Of a stretch of 7,296 nucleotides of DNA, positions 4,699-7,296 are shown piece by piece. A program made the translations under genes and the position numbers. The notes below the pieces were generated by a model, which was not told the DNA's origin, did not search any database, and saw nothing but the letters and a program-made list of their open reading frames with translations. How positions within the stretch are numbered: the first letter of the stretch is position 1; each line of letters opens with the position of its first letter. The DNA comes from an uncultured Campylobacter sp. (GTDB lineage Bacteria; Campylobacterota; Campylobacteria; Campylobacterales; Campylobacteraceae), in the NCBI RefSeq assembly GCF_938030685.1, contig NZ_CALHHX010000125.1, positions 1 through 7,296 on the forward strand, written 5' to 3'.

Positions 4699-4965
4699 AT
4701 GATACCATTTACAGACGAAGAGCTTCTAGCCCCGGTACAGGATAGCTTGGAGCTAATCCGACCGATGCTGCAAAACGACGGCGGCGATATGAAGCTTTTA
4801 GGCATAAAAAATGGCGTCGTCTATGTCCGCCTTACCGGGCATTGCCACGGCTGCGCTGCAAGTGCGCAGACCCTAAAATACGGCGTCGAGCGCCAGCTTC
4901 GCATGGATATCCACCCCGAGCTTAGCGTCGTAAGCGTCCCCGAAGGCGAAGAGTTTGAATTATAA
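4699..4965 (+). CDS. NifU C-terminal-domain (Nfu) iron-sulfur carrier protein
   Basis: This 88-residue protein is a stand-alone NifU C-terminal domain, a cytoplasmic carrier that binds a [4Fe-4S] cluster between two subunits and delivers it to target enzymes. Visible hallmarks are an N-terminal helix with IRPMLQNDGGDMKLLGI (20-36) and the ligand pair C49-H-G-C52 inside LTGHCHGCAAS. There is no N-terminal scaffold domain, so it is not the full NifU. The ATG at 4699 has AAGGA at 4688-4692 and a TATAAT box upstream. The next gene begins inside its last codons. The same order, nfu then an unknown gene then murE, is what I recall from C. jejuni (Cj1639-Cj1641), which supports the calls. Confidence 0.93.
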   Translation: MIPFTDEELLAPVQDSLELIRPMLQNDGGDMKLLGIKNGVVYVRLTGHCHGCAASAQTLKYGVERQLRMDIHPELSVVSVPEGEEFEL

Positions 4966-5503
4966 AAAGCTGGGGCTAAAAGCCTTTTCGCGCGGAGAAT
5001 TTGAGCTTGCGAAGCTGTATTTTTCGCTCGCCTACGAAAAAAGCGGCGAGGAGGAAATTCTATTTTTGCTTGAGCTTTGCCAGACCGCGCTGGCAGACCG
5101 CGAAGAAGCGCTTATGCTCTTTGATTTTTACAACCTTAGCCCCAAAACTCAAACCGCGGAGCTTTTTAAAATTTTAAATTCCATCAACGAAAAAATCGCG
5201 AACGAAGCAGCCTCAGAACCCGGCGCCGAGGATGAGATCGCCGTTATCGCCTATGCCGATTTTATGCGAGCGGTAGGTCAAAAGGGCTTTAAAGACGCCT
5301 TCGAATCGATCATTTTTTCCTCCAAAATCGCTATTTCGGACAAAAGTGAGATGATAGAATTTTTAGAAAATTTGATAGAAAACGGCTACTACGAAATGGG
5401 GCTTAATTACGTCGAGAGCTCGGCTGCTGCGTACGCAGGCGATGAGCGCTTCGAAGCGTTGATGCAAAAAATCAAAAATCATGAAAATACGACTCGAAAA
5501 TAG
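4955..5503 (+). CDS. Conserved Campylobacter helical protein of unknown function, TPR-like start
   Basis: I do not recognise a named family for this 182-residue protein. It is almost all predicted helix, soluble and acidic. Residues about 3-60 (LGLKAFSRGEFELAKLYFSLAYE and onwards) resemble a tetratricopeptide helix pair, and the C-terminal third has further helices. TTG at 4955 is the only usable start: an in-frame stop lies at 4931-4933, no ATG or GTG comes between, and the next ATG is at residue 54. AAGGCG at 4943-4948 may serve as a weak ribosome site. It overlaps nfu by 11 bases and murE by 23, so its translation is probably coupled to both. A counterpart sits at the same place in C. jejuni (Cj1640, from memory). 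A TPR-like fold suggests protein binding, but that is inference. Confidence 0.85.
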   Translation: MNYKKLGLKAFSRGEFELAKLYFSLAYEKSGEEEILFLLELCQTALADREEALMLFDFYNLSPKTQTAELFKILNSINEKIANEAASEPGAEDEIAVIAYADFMRAVGQKGFKDAFESIIFSSKIAISDKSEMIEFLENLIENGYYEMGLNYVESSAAAYAGDERFEALMQKIKNHENTTRK

Positions 5504-6791
5504 CTTTATCACCGATAACTCCGCCGAGTGCGAGGTGGGCTGCTTTTTTATGCGCACGGACGCGAACGCTAAATTCCAAGCCGAAGCGGCGCAAAAAGGT
5601 GCGCAGATCATCTCTATCGCGCAAGCAAAGGAACTTTTAAATATTAATCCGCACATCAAAATCGTAGGCATCACCGGCACGAACGGCAAGACCACGACCG
5701 CGGCGGCGATCTATTCGACGCTGCTGGATCTGGGCTTTAGCTGCGGCTTAAGCGGTACGCGCGGCGCCTTTATAAATGAGCGCAGGATCGACGAAAAGGG
5801 GCTTACGACGAGCTCAGTTTTAAAGACGATGAGCTATCTTTATGAAGCCAGCAAGCAGGGCTGCGAGTATTTCGTTATGGAGGTAAGCTCGCACGCAATC
5901 GCACAGAACCGCATCCAGGGGCTAAATTTTGCGCTTAAAATTTTTACGAATTTGAGCCAAGATCATCTCGATTATCACGGCAGCATGCAAGAATACGCGG
6001 CAGTCAAGAGTTCGTTTTTCGCAGACGACGCGCCAAAGCTCATAAACGCCGACGATGGGCATATTAAATTTAACCCTGCAAACGCCCTTACCTACGGCAT
6101 CAAAAACGCCGCGAGCTTCGGCGTAAGCGGATACGGGCTAAAGGGCGGCATCGACGCGCTCCTGCGTACTCCAAACGGCGATAATGCGCAGCTGCAAAGC
6201 GATCTGATCGGCGAGTTTAATCTCTACAACCTTACCGCGGCGTTTGCGGCGGTTAAAATTCTGACCAAGCTGCCGAATAAAAAGATCGCAAAAGCCCTGG
6301 CAAACTTCGGCGGCGTCGAGGGTCGCGTGCAGATCGTAAATAAAAACCCGCTTGTGATCGTCGATTTCGCTCATACCCCAGACGGTATCGAAAAGGTGCT
6401 AAACGCGCTGCGCGCAAGCGGCGAGATCATCGCGGTTTTTGGCGCGGGAGGCGATCGCGACCACGGCAAGCGTCCGAAAATGGGCGCCATCGCGGAGCAC
6501 TTTGCTAAAATCTGTATCGTTACGAGCGATAACCCGCGCAGCGAGGATCCAGACGAGATCATCGAACAAATTTGCGCCGGCATGCGCCGAAAAGATAAAA
6601 TTTTAAAGATCGCGGATCGCAAAGAGGCGATCGCGCGCGCGCTAGATCTTGCCAAAAACGGCGAGATGATCGCTATTTTAGGCAAGGGCGACGAGACCTA
6701 CCAGGAGATCAAGGGCGTGAAGCACCCCTTCAGCGACAAGCAGGTCGTGAGTGAGCTCGTCGCGGCGCGAGGCGGGTCAAATTTAGACTAA
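5481..6791 (+). CDS. murE: UDP-MurNAc-tripeptide synthetase (meso-diaminopimelate-adding)
   Basis: MurE adds meso-diaminopimelate to UDP-MurNAc-L-Ala-D-Glu using ATP, in the cytoplasm. Of 436 residues, the N-terminal UDP-binding part is short (about 1-58), which is usual in Campylobacter; E. coli MurE is about 60 residues longer. The ATP loop is GITGTNGKTTT (63-73), the central domain has MEVSSHA (133-139) and K176 in the position of the carbamylated lysine, and the C-terminal ligase domain has FAHTPDG (296-302). D350-N-P-R353 is the signature for meso-DAP rather than lysine. GKGDE (401-405) follows. ATG 5481 overlaps the previous gene by 23 bases and has no Shine-Dalgarno sequence, so coupled translation is likely. 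The start agrees with the C. jejuni protein as I recall it. Confidence 0.96.
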   Translation: MKIRLENSFITDNSAECEVGCFFMRTDANAKFQAEAAQKGAQIISIAQAKELLNINPHIKIVGITGTNGKTTTAAAIYSTLLDLGFSCGLSGTRGAFINERRIDEKGLTTSSVLKTMSYLYEASKQGCEYFVMEVSSHAIAQNRIQGLNFALKIFTNLSQDHLDYHGSMQEYAAVKSSFFADDAPKLINADDGHIKFNPANALTYGIKNAASFGVSGYGLKGGIDALLRTPNGDNAQLQSDLIGEFNLYNLTAAFAAVKILTKLPNKKIAKALANFGGVEGRVQIVNKNPLVIVDFAHTPDGIEKVLNALRASGEIIAVFGAGGDRDHGKRPKMGAIAEHFAKICIVTSDNPRSEDPDEIIEQICAGMRRKDKILKIADRKEAIARALDLAKNGEMIAILGKGDETYQEIKGVKHPFSDKQVVSELVAARGGSNLD

Positions 6792-6807
6792 ATTTAAAGG
6801 ACAGCCG

Positions 6808-7155
6808 ATGAAAATCGAAATTTTATCAAGCAAAATCCACCGCGCGTGTGTGACGGACGCCAACCTCAACTACGTGGGCTCGGTCACGATCGGACCCGAG
6901 CTCATCGAGGCTGCGGGGCTTTGCGAATACCAAAAAGTCGAGATCCTAAACGTCAATAACGGCGAGCGCTTCGCTACCTACGTGATCCGCGGCGAGAAAA
7001 AGGGCGAGATCTGCCTAAACGGCGCGGCCGCGCGCAAAGTCTGCGTCGGCGACATCGTCATCATCGTAGCTTACGCACAAATGAGCGCCAAAAAAGCGAA
7101 AGATTTTGAGCCAAAAATCGTACAGGTAAACGAGAAAAACGAGATCGTAAAATAA
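6808..7155 (+). CDS. panD: Aspartate 1-decarboxylase proenzyme
   Basis: PanD converts L-aspartate to beta-alanine for pantothenate and coenzyme A. It is made as a proenzyme that cuts itself between Gly24 and Ser25 to create the pyruvoyl cofactor; that Y22-V-G24-S25 site is present. Other expected residues are K9, H11, R54, T57, Y58 and the NGAAAR loop (71-76). At 115 residues it is about ten shorter at the C-terminus than E. coli PanD (126), but the core is complete. The ATG at 6808 has AAAGGA at 6796-6801 and lies 16 bases after murE. In C. jejuni panD sits with panB and panC (from memory), so its place behind murE is a different arrangement. One base separates it from the next gene. Confidence 0.95.
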   Translation: MKIEILSSKIHRACVTDANLNYVGSVTIGPELIEAAGLCEYQKVEILNVNNGERFATYVIRGEKKGEICLNGAAARKVCVGDIVIIVAYAQMSAKKAKDFEPKIVQVNEKNEIVK

Positions 7156-7156
7156 C

Positions 7157-7296
7157 ATGGCACCGCGCCTCGATGGGCTTTTCGCCTCGCCGCAGCACTA
7201 CGAAAAATACAAAGCGCGGCTGGGTAAAAAACTAGCCGAGTTTCGCTTCGGCTTTATGAGCGACGCAAAATGGCGCAAGCTCTTTTCGGCGATCTG
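7157..7296 (+). CDS. Unrecognised gene, N-terminal part (runs off right edge)
   Basis: An ATG at 7157, one base after the panD stop, opens a frame that stays open for 46 codons to the window edge. The peptide starts MAPRLDGLFASPQHYEKYK, continues with a basic helical stretch, and has FMSDAKWRKLFSAI at residues 33-46. The last part faintly recalls the NDTKW-type start of DUF6678 proteins, but I cannot support that assignment. There is no signal peptide. No strong ribosome site is visible, so translation may follow on from panD. The open frame, its codon use and its position suggest it is a real gene of the same operon. Confidence 0.6.
   Translation, partial: MAPRLDGLFASPQHYEKYKARLGKKLAEFRFGFMSDAKWRKLFSAI

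Noticed and set aside
4539..4805. Minus-strand frame of 88 codons across the nfu promoter
   Set aside because: It covers the start of a certain gene and its promoter, and its sequence shows no domain; best seen as a shadow of nfu plus adjoining noncoding DNA.
5363..6685. Several minus-strand frames within murE and the gene before it
   Set aside because: All are antisense to genes with clear motifs or overlap logic, and none has a family signature.
1..7296. Mobile elements, CRISPR arrays, tRNA/rRNA genes, toxin-antitoxin or defence systems
   Set aside because: I looked on both strands and found no transposase, regularly spaced repeat array, tRNA-like cloverleaf or defence gene; the gene content is housekeeping.

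Overview
The window carries a ribosomal-protein/RNA polymerase alpha cluster, followed by a cell-envelope and cofactor gene run. It most likely comes from Campylobacter. The protein sequences of S13, MurE and NifU-like are of Campylobacterota type. The noncoding DNA is full of the AAATTT word, the -10 boxes are TATAAT without an obvious -35, and MurE and the 182-residue protein before it fit the Campylobacter nfu-(unknown)-murE arrangement. The relatively G+C-rich codon use points to one of the higher-GC (oral-type) Campylobacter rather than C. jejuni; that species-level remark is inference.

Region 1 (1-281): the 5' end of a minus-strand gene for a YpfJ-type neutral zinc metallopeptidase runs off the left edge. 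It diverges from infA across a spacer holding a TATAAT box for each direction. Region 2 (282-3630): infA, rpmJ, rpsM, rpsK, rpsD, rpoA and rplQ, all on the plus strand. From rpmJ to rplQ the genes are 0-18 bases apart and end at a strong hairpin terminator. infA is separated from rpmJ by 172 bases that contain a perfect 12-bp hairpin nested in a possible longer-range stem, a candidate leader RNA for the ribosomal operon. Region 3 (3631-4191): a membrane-anchored or exported YkuD-fold L,D-transpeptidase-type protein starts directly after that hairpin with no Shine-Dalgarno sequence. Region 4 (4192-4698): a 507-base noncoding stretch with 14 AAATTT words, a 20-bp direct repeat and a promoter for the next gene. 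Region 5 (4699-7296): a tight run of nfu (Fe-S carrier), a TTG-started helical protein of unknown role, murE (meso-diaminopimelate-adding ligase), panD (aspartate decarboxylase) and the beginning of an unrecognised gene that runs off the right edge.

Functionally, region 2 makes translation initiation factor IF-1, ribosomal proteins L36, S13, S11, S4 and L17, and the RNA polymerase alpha subunit. The L,D-transpeptidase-type enzyme and MurE both concern meso-DAP peptidoglycan, one acting outside the membrane and one in the cytoplasm. Nfu and PanD serve Fe-S and coenzyme A supply. I see no mobile element, CRISPR array, rRNA or tRNA. Nothing here is a clearly new biological system; the best leads are RNA-level structures around rpmJ, rpoA and rplQ and the repeat-rich gap before nfu.
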